NCBI GenBank assembly: GCA_965644295.1
Contig: CBFFRP010000052.1
Location: 1 to 64,000 of the forward strand
DNA length: 64,000 nt
Source: Paraphysomonas bandaiensis
Lineage: Eukaryota > Chrysophyceae
Direction of reading: 5' to 3'
Positions 46,124-57,600 of the stretch are shown one piece after another. The position numbers and the translations under genes were made by a program. Position 1 is the stretch's first letter; the number at the start of each line of letters is the position of its first letter. The notes under the pieces were generated by a model, which worked only from the letters and a program-made list of their open reading frames with translations, was not told the DNA's origin and made no database searches.

Positions 46124-48573
46124 TTACTTAGTCTCATCTTCATCAACAGCTGGAACCATAGAATGATCTACATATTCATCTACTTTGATGTCGTTGTGGA
46201 AATCGATATCTGAAGTTTCCTTATCGCAATGAAAATCTGAGGTATTTCGTACCATAGATCCAAGCGGTTGCACGTCAACAGAGCTGTAATCTTCACCCTC
46301 GAGTCTCGAGTGCCCAGTATCCGATCCACACTCATCATCTGAAGCATCACCACATTGAACAAGCTCTACCTCGGTGCACTTATCCTCTACAAATTCTGAT
46401 AGCTTACAGTCTACGGTGCTCGTACTCTCAACTTTTTCTTTGGAACTAGTGTCCAGCCCATTATTTTCACCATTACGGCCACCACATTCTTGTAGAAGAT
46501 AGCTTTGGTCAGTTCTCTCATTTCCAGTTGCCTGACTTACTTCATCTTCAGGTTTCATATCCCCAGTAGTATGTGCGATGTTAGAATCACTTACCAGAGC
46601 GTCGACGCAATCCTGTTCTCCAGTTGAGTCATGTTTTGGTTCATCTCCATGCTTAAACTCTTTGTGCTTCGTGCAAACTTGGCTCTCTCCACACTGGGCC
46701 TCCTCGCTTTCACCAGCTACAGACTCAACTTCAGCTACCGATTTCTTCTTATCGTCTCCAATCTTAGCGGCAACGATTTCCTTTGCTCCCTCGTGTTCAT
46801 AGACACCATCACCACTACAATCTAGTTCAAACTCTACAACGGGATTCGACTCATTGTCTAAGAGAGGCTCCTCCCTCATGTTGCATTCCGTGTCATCAAC
46901 AAGAGATATATGATAGATGCAAGTTTTGGATCGAAAGTTGCTATACGAATTATCGAACACAAATATGAAGCTCCTCGTGACATTCTCGGCGCAGCATCCC
47001 TCAGAAACTCTCTCCTCACACTGTGAAGACCAAATCAGCAGCGAACCAACACATCGTTTCGCTACGTATAATATGATGTTACCGATATTCTTTCCAGAGG
47101 TAGCAGGTCAGACTCTACTCCTCCACCTTCTCCTTGCTGCCTTAGCCTCACCGCAAACCCAATATCGTAGTCCTTCACCTGCACGCACAAAAGTTATATC
47201 TATTCTGGGAGTAATAGAATCACTTGCTTTCACACCCTTGTCAAAGAACCCACCTGCATTCGCCATAATATTTCTTTACCCTTGGATACTACGAAAGGAA
47301 TCTTCGAGCATGACCTTGCGGGAATAGTTATCTCAACTGAACCCGGCTGTGCCTTCAGCTCGTCATATGTAGCCTATTTGGTTACACGGAAAGTCAAACT
47401 ACGTTAATATATATTGGCAAGTAGGCAAGGATTATATGAATGAACTGCTCTGTGATGCCATCCACCACATATACAATAAACTTATAGCTCAATGACATCC
47501 ATCACATACACAATAAATTTACAGCTCAATGTCCTTACCCGACGTAACGCTTCAGTATTGAGCCCTGTTTGTCTGTGCATTGCAGCTCTATTGATGAGAG
47601 CTGCGGCTGATGACGATGCTACACTATACAAAGACATTCCATAGTCACTCAAAGACCTTGATTTTTCTTCTTTCTTAATTGAGTCTTTTTCTTTGGTTTT
47701 CGTATCCTCGTCAAAACTTGCGTTTGATTCGTCGTCGTGTGCGGGTGGGTCCGATGAGCGGGCAATTTGTTCGAGAGTTGAACGAGAACTACCACTTGCA
47801 AGTGACATTATGCCAATTTTTGCAGTATTAAAGAGTGAAACCAGTCCCCCAGATGTAACATGGATAGATTCATCTTTTGTAGTACCCGAAGCAGTTTTTG
47901 GTAAAGAGTTGTCAGTGTTGGACACGGCCGGTGAAAAGGTATCCCCTAGGAAACTGTCAGTAAATGCTCTAATGCGAGTTGAAGTATCTAAGGATGTGTT
48001 GATACCAAAGATAGTGTACACAAGCATCCACGTTGTAAGCAGTTCACTGAAACAACTCAATGCTATATATAGCGGCAGTACAATTGTAACGACAGTGGAA
48101 ACAAAAACTATACCTGTGGATACCCCTTTAATGGTAGCTATAGGGCTCTTAGCAGGGGAAGGAGAAACTCCTTCTAGTGACCCTAACATATTTGTCCCAG
48201 AACTACCATCGGCTTCTCCTTCAAAATTCACGGCGTCTTCTGATGGAGCCCATTCGGACTCCCCTGTCCTGGAGTTATAGTAGTACGGGTAACCCTCAGG
48301 CGACGTGTATAGAGTCCATCCGTCACCACTATAGCTGCGGCTCTTGGACGAATAACTACTATACCACTCTTCAAACGGGATGCTAGGAACCGTGACCTCC
48401 CTCTTTGATTGCTGAATAAGATCCTCCAGCTCGTTCTCCATGTCACCCAAGAACTGCTCCAGATCATGATCGTCGACTACAGACTCATGAATCTCTCCTT
48501 GATCATCGTTCGAACTTACAGAGTTGGTATCGGCAAGCTCATCTTCATATCCAGTTTTGAACTTTTCGCTCAT
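46124..48573 (-). CDS. WW domain plus GOLD domain protein with acidic tail
   Basis: Likely a peripheral adaptor: WW domains bind Pro-rich ligands, and GOLD domains occur in Golgi and lipid-traffic proteins. Exons are about 48114-48573, 47539-47987, 47254-47380, 47093-47178 and 46124-47020. Exon 1 starts MSEKFKTGYEDELADTNSV, is acidic, and contains a WW domain: GWTLYTSPEGYPYYYNSRTG followed by ESEW. Exons 3-5 assemble a GOLD domain: SVEITIPARSCSKIPF, KEILWRMQ/VKDYDIGFAVRL (the W...DIxFxV core), a loop, then RSFIFVFDNSYSNFRSKTCI (the conserved FDNSYS..R.K block). The C-terminal 230 residues are very acidic and Ser/Thr-rich. The hydrophobic run encoded by 47988-48113 is most likely a 126-nt intron rather than a transmembrane helix. 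Confidence 0.85.
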
Positions 48574-48654
48574 AGTTTCTATTGGTAAGTTATGATGGGC
48601 CTATAGATGACTCCTACGTTCATGCTTCGTACAGTACAAATGCCGTTGAGCACA

Positions 48655-49235
48655 CCTACATACATACATACATACATACATACATACATACATACATACA
48701 TACATACATACATACATACATACATACATACATACATACATACATACATACATACATACATACATACATACATACATACATACATACATACATACATACA
48801 TACATACATACATACATACATACATACATACATACATACATACATACATACATACATACATACATACATACATACATACATACATACATACATACATACA
48901 TACATACATACATACATACATACATACATACATACATACATACATACATACATACATACATACATACATACATACATACATACATACATACATACATACA
49001 TACATACATACATACATACATACATACATACATACATACATACATACATACATACATACATACATACATACATACATACATACATACATACATACATACA
49101 TACATACATACATACATACATACATACATACATACATACATACATACATACATACATACATACATACATACATACATACATACATACATACATACATACA
49201 TACATACATACATACATACATACATACATACATAC
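48655..49235 (-). repeat. ATGT microsatellite, about 580 bp, uninterrupted
   Basis: Pure ACAT/TACA repeat on the plus strand, the same tetranucleotide as 41938-42710 but in reverse orientation. It fills most of the 800-bp spacer between two divergent gene starts. All long ORFs here are artefacts. Confidence 0.97.
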
Positions 49236-49382
49236 GTACCGGACCACCTACTGCATTTACCGCCGTAGGTCTACAAGTGGAGGGCTCGTCCACTTGGTCG
49301 AAAAAAGTCTCTCTGTATCTGCCTGCACTGCCTGTGTGTCCACTAGACGATCTGCTCGTATGCAAATCCAATCTATTAGATT

Positions 49383-50283
49383 ATGCTCTGCTTGTTGACG
49401 CGCTCCCTCCTCGTTCCTCGTCATGCGAGGTATCTCTCTGTCTCATCTAAGATAAAACTTGATCGTTTGGACCGCATATTGAGCAGCAGAGGAGCGGGCT
49501 CTCGCAGTGAAGTGTCGCGACTGATCAATAAGGGGCGCGTTACTATTAACGGAGTTGTTGTTAAGAAAGCAGCACAGAAGTATGAGTCGAGTGTAACTGA
49601 TGTCAGAGTCAACGGTGTTGAAGTTGTTCCGGTTCCTCTTCTTGTGGCTTATAATAAACCGGTCGGAGTTATCAGCAGCATCGGCGACCCGTCTGGACGA
49701 TCAAACTTATCTGAAATTAAGAACATGTACAGCTACTTGAAGACTATGCACCCTGTGGTAAGGTGTATATTAATAAGTATGTTGTGATTAACGCTTTACA
49801 GGGGCGACTCGACCGCGACACCTCTGGTCTTTTATTGTTTTCTAGGAGTGGAGAACTCACACACACGCTCCTTCAGCCCAAATATGCGGTGGAGCGAGAA
49901 TATGAGGCTGTGGTTGAAGGGAATGTCACTTCTGTCTCTTCCCTTGCGGAGAAGCTGCAGTCAGGTTCATTGCACGACTTGTACCTGAGTTTAGGCTTAT
50001 ATTGTGGTGCACAGGTGTGGAAACCACAGATGGTGTATTCAGTGCCGACTTGACGGCGTGCGTTGCTGGGTCAGGTTCATCTCGTCTCCAGGTTGTAGTG
50101 AGGGAAGGGAAGCATCGCATGGTCAGGAGGATGTTGCACAACGCTGGCCACAGTGTGATGGAGCTGAAAAGACTACGATATGGCTCAGTAACTCTGGGTG
50201 ACCTTCCATCCGGGCACTGCCGGGGCCTTACTTGTGTAGAACTAGAATGGATTCTGAATTTGACGCAGCATCGACATATATAA
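49383..50283 (+). CDS. RsuA/RluB-type pseudouridine synthase, probably organellar
   Basis: Converts uridine to pseudouridine in rRNA. The N-terminus MLCLLTRSLLVPRHARYLSV is hydrophobic/basic and suits organelle targeting. An S4 RNA-binding domain follows (LDRILSSRGAGSRSEVSRLI, NKGRVTINGVVVKK). The catalytic segment is GRLDRDTSGLLLFSRSGELT, with the essential Asp in GRLDxxTxGLL, placed right after intron 1. LLVAYNKPVGVISS and VREGKHRMVRRMLHNAGHSV are the other family motifs. Introns at about 49756-49800 and 49961-50010 join in phase. Length (about 270 residues) matches bacterial RsuA/RluB. Bacterial ancestry through an organelle is expected; whether it acts on plastid or mitochondrial rRNA cannot be told. 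Confidence 0.9.
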
Positions 50284-50876
50284 TTATTCATATGTAACTC
50301 ATCTTATTGGTAATGCTGCAGATATTTTGTTGTACTTTATTAATCACATTTCTTTTACTGTACCTATTTTACGGCAACGGTATTCACTCGTTGTTATCTG
50401 CGGTGGACAGAAATAATTAAAATTTACGATGTAAACTCATATGCACCCACATATTCTTTAGCTACCCCCCTATATAATGTATATCATTCCAGATGTCGAA
50501 CTCCCTGCATTTCACTCCTATCACTTTGTGCCCGACTGCAGTTTACATGCAACAATGTCTGGAAATTAAATTGGTCAGCGGGTGCAGTACATGTAAAGTA
50601 GCCGTACTGAAAAATATCTTGTATAGTGAAATCCTTATCACAAAGTAACTTTTAGATGACTTAAGTATCACAGGTGTTGCTGATTCGAGGGCTTATCAGA
50701 AGATTTAAACTGTAATGCTCTGGCAAAGCTGCTTAGATATTAGATCCAGTCACAATGGAATTCAATGCACTGACGGCAAGCGGCAAGTATTTAGTATTTT
50801 CTGTATTATTTTATGTATCCACAGTGATCATAAAGAAGTGTATCACGTATTAGCACAGTAATCACGTCCCTCAACA
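50284..50876. other. Intergenic
   Basis: No gene recognised. Confidence 0.5.
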
Positions 50877-50950
50877 AAGTCGGACCCGCACCTTTTCGTG
50901 GTGTTCTGGGGGATAAGTACCGGAGATATTTACTAACGCGAGCCGCATAT
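50877..50950 (+). repeat. Dispersed repeat R1, truncated copy 4
   Basis: TCCCTCAACAAAGTCGGACCCGCACCTTTTCGTGG and following bases match the left end of 22596-22980, ending at AGCCGCATAT. Confidence 0.8.
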
Positions 50951-51650
50951 ACACCAAAAAGGAAGGAAGTAGTTCAGATTCGGATGGGAATGCTGTATCT
51001 GACTACTGCATTAGTGAATTGTTCAATGTTCAAGTAGCCACTACAATTCAAAACTACAATACATATGTTATTTGGTTACCAATAAGAAAAACTCAACAAT
51101 AATATATGGCTTGGCTAGGTCAGAATGCTACGATTTACGAAGTAAAAATTTGAATCGTAAGGCCCAGAAATTTTGGCGCACGTATCGTCTGCAATGTTGA
51201 TGTATTGTCCACAACCTACCGGAAAAACTGGAAAAGAGAAGAAATCAAGTCTACATGATGGTACACATATAGTAATCCAATGGAAAGGAAATTTATGTTT
51301 GTTCACCTGATATCTAGCTTTAACATTGTAGATATACAAAGTTGAGTTGTAAGGGAATAACAACGTCAATAAAGAAATACTTCAGTTACAGTTATCATGT
51401 TCACCGCACAAATGATATGTACCAAATACCACTAATAATATTAATATAACTTCCACGCCAGCGATTATGCAGCTATTCCTTCGCCAAGTTAATGGCACAA
51501 GAAAACGGTTACCTATCGTCTCTAAAACAAATGACAACACTTAAACAAAACTTTCAATTTAGATATATAATGAAACAGCACATCTTGCACCCAATCATAA
51601 ACGTGTAAAAACTGGGTATACAAGCTATGCTGATCCCGCTACAATTGTAC
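50951..51650. other. Intergenic, 3' flank of the giant gene
   Basis: AT-rich, no gene recognised. Confidence 0.5.
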
Positions 51651-54600
51651 TCAAATAAAAAATAACTTCTCCCGAAGTTTAACGCCAGAGTTATCACCAG
51701 ATGTATTGCCTCCTCGGGGTGACTGCACAGGATGGTCTGCTTCCGTAGAGGATGTTTCACGGAAAGGGTCTGTGTTTCTATCATCCGCAGTACCGCCGGT
51801 GTAACCGGATCCTCTGTAATCTAGGCTAATATGTCGACCAGAATCAACCCCCGCGAGATCGATACCGTCCATGGAGTCAGAATCCTCAGTGACCCTGGTG
51901 AACCCGGACTCCGACCTCAAGTAGCTACTTCTGCTTCTTTCGTGATCGTATTCAGTTTGACTTTCAGTGGCATAGTAATCAGCGTCCTGGAATGACCGTG
52001 AGTAGAGGTTGCTACTATCGTCAGGAGAATCGTGGAATTCCTTCTTCGGAACGTTTTGACCAAGCGCATCTTGACTCTCACTCCTGATATTCAACGAGAT
52101 TGCCCCCTCATCGAGGTCTTCAGTACACTCATCCTCGTCATAGTTCTCTTCTTCTTCTGCAATGGGTATAGCAATACCTTCTGGATCCACCGCTGACTGC
52201 GGTAGGGCTGCCGCTGACCGCTTGACATAAACCGGCTTCGGAATACTGTCACTAGGAGACGTCGTGCTCTTCGACTGACTTGACTCACAGTCACTGGGAT
52301 ACATCAGAGCACCTGGCATCGTAATTCCAGATACCACACTTCCCCCGTCGTCAAATGAGAGCTCCATCCCGACCAAGGCACCATCACCACTCTCACTACT
52401 TTCGCGTGGGTCATTGATAGCGGACTTTTTTATCTGACGCCTATCAAGGATATCGCTGCAACAGGTATGCAACCATCGCGAGAAGTTGTCGAAGTCAACC
52501 CTATGTTCAGCGCGGCCAAGTTGGCGTTGCATCTGTCTCTCATTGTCCGCGAAATCTTCTAAGGGGGCAAGTGCCCTATCAACTTCACCCCTACTCAATG
52601 GACCGCCAGCGACGGATACGAAGCCAGATGCCAATACCTCGTCAGCTAATTCCACAATATCATTCACAGACACAGTTGGCACAATCCCAGATTGCATTCC
52701 GTCTAAATCAACACGGCGGGCTGCGTAGGCGTTAAAAAGTTTGCGTAATCCTGCATAGTCGATACTGATTGAGCTTGATCTGAGACGACTAAACATTTCG
52801 ACTGCCCGACTTATACCTTTAGAGGCAGGAGATGATTTTCTTTGCGAAGTTGGACTACTTCTTGTGGAAGTGGGAGATGGAAGAGTGATAACCTGTCGAC
52901 CCTGTGCGTCAACTTTCTTTTCTCTATTCGACGACAAGTCATCAAAACTTTCAGTTTCCACGGTTCCACTGGACATAATCCGCATAATCCTCGGACTGGA
53001 TGTGGGTGTGCTTGGCTCCTGATAGTTCCTGAAGCTATCTGCAGGTCTCAAGCGGCGGAGTACAGAGGGCGACCACGCACTGGCATTCTTCTCGGATCGA
53101 CTGGGCACAACCGGGAATACATCGTCGAAATCGTCCTCTTCCTCTTCCTCTTCTTGCACGACACCCAGCTGGGTACCTTTTCGATAGGCAACACTACCGT
53201 CTCCTTTGTTACTGCTTGAATCGGATGTGATAGTTCGGGCCTCCTGCAGCTGCATAAGTCGTCTACTACGACTGCTGCTTCCACTCGATGACGAGTGATA
53301 AATTCTGAAGAATATCGATTTATCTGATACGGTTTCGGAGTCTCGAGACGAACTGGCACGATTTGAAGAGGTGGAAGACGTCACAGTTCTTTTCCACTTA
53401 CAGCAATACCACTGCAACAATGTAATAATCTCTTGCCACCAGCGTGTTACAGGAGACTCTTTCCACTTTGCCAAAGAAGTTGTCGATGATATAACTCCAA
53501 TGGGTGCCCTTACATTCACATCTACACTTTGCGAGAAAGAACCAATGCGGGACACCTGTGATGTCACAGTAACTGCAGAATGGATATTTCCAGATCCTTC
53601 CTTCTCGAGGGGCTTACACCAATCTTCTTCTTCTTCTTGCTCGTCATCTACCACGTCCCCTTTATCTTGATCGTCAATTGTCGAAAATGAGTTCCAGTTG
53701 TGATTAGTAAGGCTAAACTCACTAGAATAGCACCAATTAATTTTATGCCACGTTTCCTTGACATAGGCATCATCAGCAAGTGGATAACCGAAAGTACTGT
53801 TAAAGCGAAATTTAATATATCGCCATAATGAATGGAGATCAGTTACTTTAGGTTCAGTTGGAGGTAATATAACATTCGATTCCAACGTATTTGCTTCCAC
53901 GGTCTCCTCTACCCTGGCTATGGAGGCCCTCCACGCACCAGTCCCATCCTCGTACACAGCCGCCTCCTCGCGAGCACTGTTTCTCTCATGTTGAATGACA
54001 CAGTAAATCTTCCAGAGGATATAGATGGCAAGGAGTAGATATAAACCAGAGAGTAGGTACGGAGATACTTGCAAAAGGAAATAGTTCGCAAGTAAAAAGC
54101 AGCACCAGGCAACTGGCAACATAAGATCGAGAACAGTCTGCTGAACAACATCGTATGCACCATACAGAAGGCTCGGTATAAAGAGTATTACATAGGCAAT
54201 GACTCCGATGCTTGTTTTTTGACGCATTTCACGGCATCGCTGTACATCGCGATCCTCAAGTAGACTGAGAATGCCCGAGGCCATGAGGTACGACAGTGAC
54301 TTCAGACGTGCCGCCCGACATGCCGGTGATAGGTGCTGCGAAAGTATATTAAGGAATATGCAAATACAAGACAAAACTACCTGAACTACCCGCATATGAC
54401 GATGCGGTTTGTACCCAGTGAGAAGCTTGAGGTGGTACGTCGAACAAAGAACTGTGTAGATCTGTCTAAGTTGATAGCGAATCTTATCCGTGACGTGCAC
54501 ATGCAGAAGATATATTTGGGCAAATGAGTTGACAACAACATCAACGAGCACAATGGTGCACAGTACCAAGGCCCAACTTGTGACGGGCACATTCCCAGAT

Positions 54601-57600
54601 GTTAAAGTCCAGTTCAATATCCAATAGCCCATAAAACCCCACAAACCAAAAACACATGCCCACGCAAAAAACCAATGCCAGAATGGAATCCTTCCTGGTG
54701 ATGCATGGTCCAAATTGAACATATCTTTTTTCACCGCAAACCTGGTTATAGGGGACAACTGTTCCATCACAAAATTCTGCAACAAGATCTGGTCTTTATA
54801 ATCCGTCTGTCCGGCTGCGAATTCTTTAGTTGACGTCTCTTTGTATTTGATCCAAGCTGCACGATTCCTCATCTTCTCGATTTTCCACATCATGTGGCGA
54901 TAGGGAGTGCCGAATAAAAGGATCTCCCTGAATGTTAACGGAGTTGGCGAACCATCAGGAAGTATTCCAAAGCTATTCATCACAGCAAGCATACGGTTGT
55001 ATTCCTTAAGCTTCCTGGCGTCAGAGTCTGCACCGATTTCAGCAGCTGTACTCAAATCAAACGAATCCATAGTTTTATAGAAGTCTCGCATTGTTTTCAC
55101 CGTACTAGAGCGCCATGGTAGTGGCATCACCTTCAATGCATTCTGGAAGTGTTCTTTGGTGGAAGCAATGATCACACTGAGCTCTTCGTCGGGAGTGATT
55201 GAATCACAATAGGCAAACCGATACGGTCTGGCTTGCTCCGGCCACAGATGCTTTTGAGATTCTAAAACTCTCCCCCCAATATCACTGGACTCAACTGACA
55301 CATTTGAGTACGATAAGGCTCCGACATTGCTATCTGTGGTATCATCATAGTCAAAAGTCATCAGACTCTCTTTCGTTAATACAACATCATTACTGCTACC
55401 ACCGGCGGCGGTTACTCCTTTCGCCACAACTGCTTTTTCGGAAACATCACCATAACCATAGATGTCGCGGTTAGAATTTGACGCAGCAGTTTCCCAATCT
55501 TCAGGAAGTGTGCCTAGCACAGCTTTATTGCTCAGGCCAATATCGTGCAAGTTTGGCCGTTTGGCGCACAGCTTTTCTAAGAGAAACTGAATTATTCGCC
55601 GCGGGATTATCGTGAAAACAATAATCAAAATCGCAATGACGACCACGAATTTCATCGACACTGGAGGGGGACGTAGTACGCATTCATCATCGTCCCATTT
55701 ACACAGAGTATTTCCAAGCTCGTACTGCGACTGCCGTGAGAGACAACTGCGCTCAGTTGTACTGGTCTGGCATACATTATTATCTGGGTAGTAGATGCCG
55801 TAGAAAACGGTGTCTGCGAAAATAACACACAGCAAGTCGCTACAAGCCGTTAAAAATCGTATCACGCGAGTATGCTGCATAGAAGGGTAGGTGAATATTC
55901 TGATCCAGACGTGATGTCTCTTCAGGGCCCTCCAAAATCGAGTTAAGAATGGCGGTCGTGATAGCAACGAAGTTGCAGGAAATCTGTTAAAGCTACTCTC
56001 TTGCATTAACTCCCTCTCTTGTGCAGCTTTTACATGGGGATCGATAATGACTTCTTGCGATTGTTGTTCCATAACCGGTTTATGAGATACGAATCCAGGT
56101 TCTTGTTGATACACTCTCTTCTGTGCCAGAACTTTGAGTTCATCGGAAGAACTACCCGTGAAATTACCACTAGAATGCGAACTCATAGCATTTGACGCAC
56201 CAAGCTTCCTCGATGCCTCCATGCTTACCAAAGATACGGAGTCGTTGACACTGTGGGTGTCTCCGTAACTTGTAGAACTCGATCTTTCAGTTGCCTTTTC
56301 TATATAATGCCCGGAAGATGCTTTATTAGCCACATCATTAACTCTGGATGTATAAGATCCGGAGTTAACAGAATCAAAAGTTCGCGAGCTATAAGAATTT
56401 CGGGAGTCATACGTTCTTGTGTCATCATAGGTCCGTGTTTCACCATACGTTCTAGAGCCATCAAAAGTCCTTGTTTCACCATATGTTGATTCATCGTACA
56501 ATGATCGAGAATTGTACGACCGAGACCCTCGAGAATCTTGTATCCTGGAATCCCCGTATGACCGTGTGTCACCATACGTACGCGTATCACCAAAACTTCT
56601 GGAATCATCGTACGTGAAGCTATCAGTCTGACCATAGGATCTTGAATCATCAAATGATCTGGACGACATGCTGGTGCCTCGCGGTTCATGTAGTGCACTC
56701 CTAGTGTTCAGTACTGTCGAATATGAGGTATTGTGCAGATTTGACGTCCGTGGAAGTGACTCGTCCTCAGATTCAAATACTGTATGTAAAGGCGTGCTAA
56801 CAGTGTTTTCAGTACCAACGTTGCCACTTCCGTAACCACTATCCATATGAAAATCATCGGATACAACAATATCATCAGGCTTATATTTTCCCACTCCATC
56901 AGCTGGAGATTCAATAACTTTGTCCGACGTAAACTCATCTGCTGATAGCATGGTATAATTTGATGATCGTTGAGGAAACCCGGTTGAATCTCGACTTTCG
57001 TCTTCAAATTCACCGCTGTCAGCATACCACAAGAACGGGTTCGCCATTGCAAATATGCTGCTACTTGATTTACGCTTAACCTTTCCATCCTCACTTGCCC
57101 TCATGTGGTAATAATCCGTGTCATCCCCATCTTCAGCATCGAAATTCCACTCCAGTGTTGCACCGCGATGGTAGGCAATTCTGGAATTTGGCTCAGTAGC
57201 TGCACTAGCAACCAGTTTAGCACCACTGTATCCCACACCGCGTTCATCAAAGGCGGCACTTAAGTTAAATTTAAACTTTCCTCGCCTAATACGTTCACTG
57301 CGATTGTAAACGAATACCTTCCTGTCCGCTTCATCCCAAGCCCTCAATAACAAAAAACCCATCAACATGAAAAACAAAAATGCTGCAGCAAACGAAATGG
57401 TTCCTGTAGTTGCTCTATCAGCTAGAACCGCAGACTTCACCAGAGCTGCGTCGTCATCAACATCTAGTCCAGTATAGAACGTCTGGGTAGTGCCTTGCAA
57501 ACGTCGAGTAGTAAGTCCGTTCCTAAAATAAAATTCTGCGCTAGGGAAATTGGTGTCTTCTGAAGGCGGATAGAGAACCCTGATTCCCGCAGTTGACGCA

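Noticed and set aside
47988-48113. Transmembrane segment in the WW-GOLD protein
   Set aside because: Donor, acceptor, phase and T-richness favour an intron; kept only as a possible retention event.
47693-48280. Plus-strand 195-codon ORF
   Set aside because: Antisense to the WW-GOLD exons, with no recognisable domain.
48579-49398. Long ORFs on both strands (Tyr-Ile-His-Thr and Met-Tyr-Val-Cys repeats)
   Set aside because: The same microsatellite artefact; both strands are open across pure repeat.
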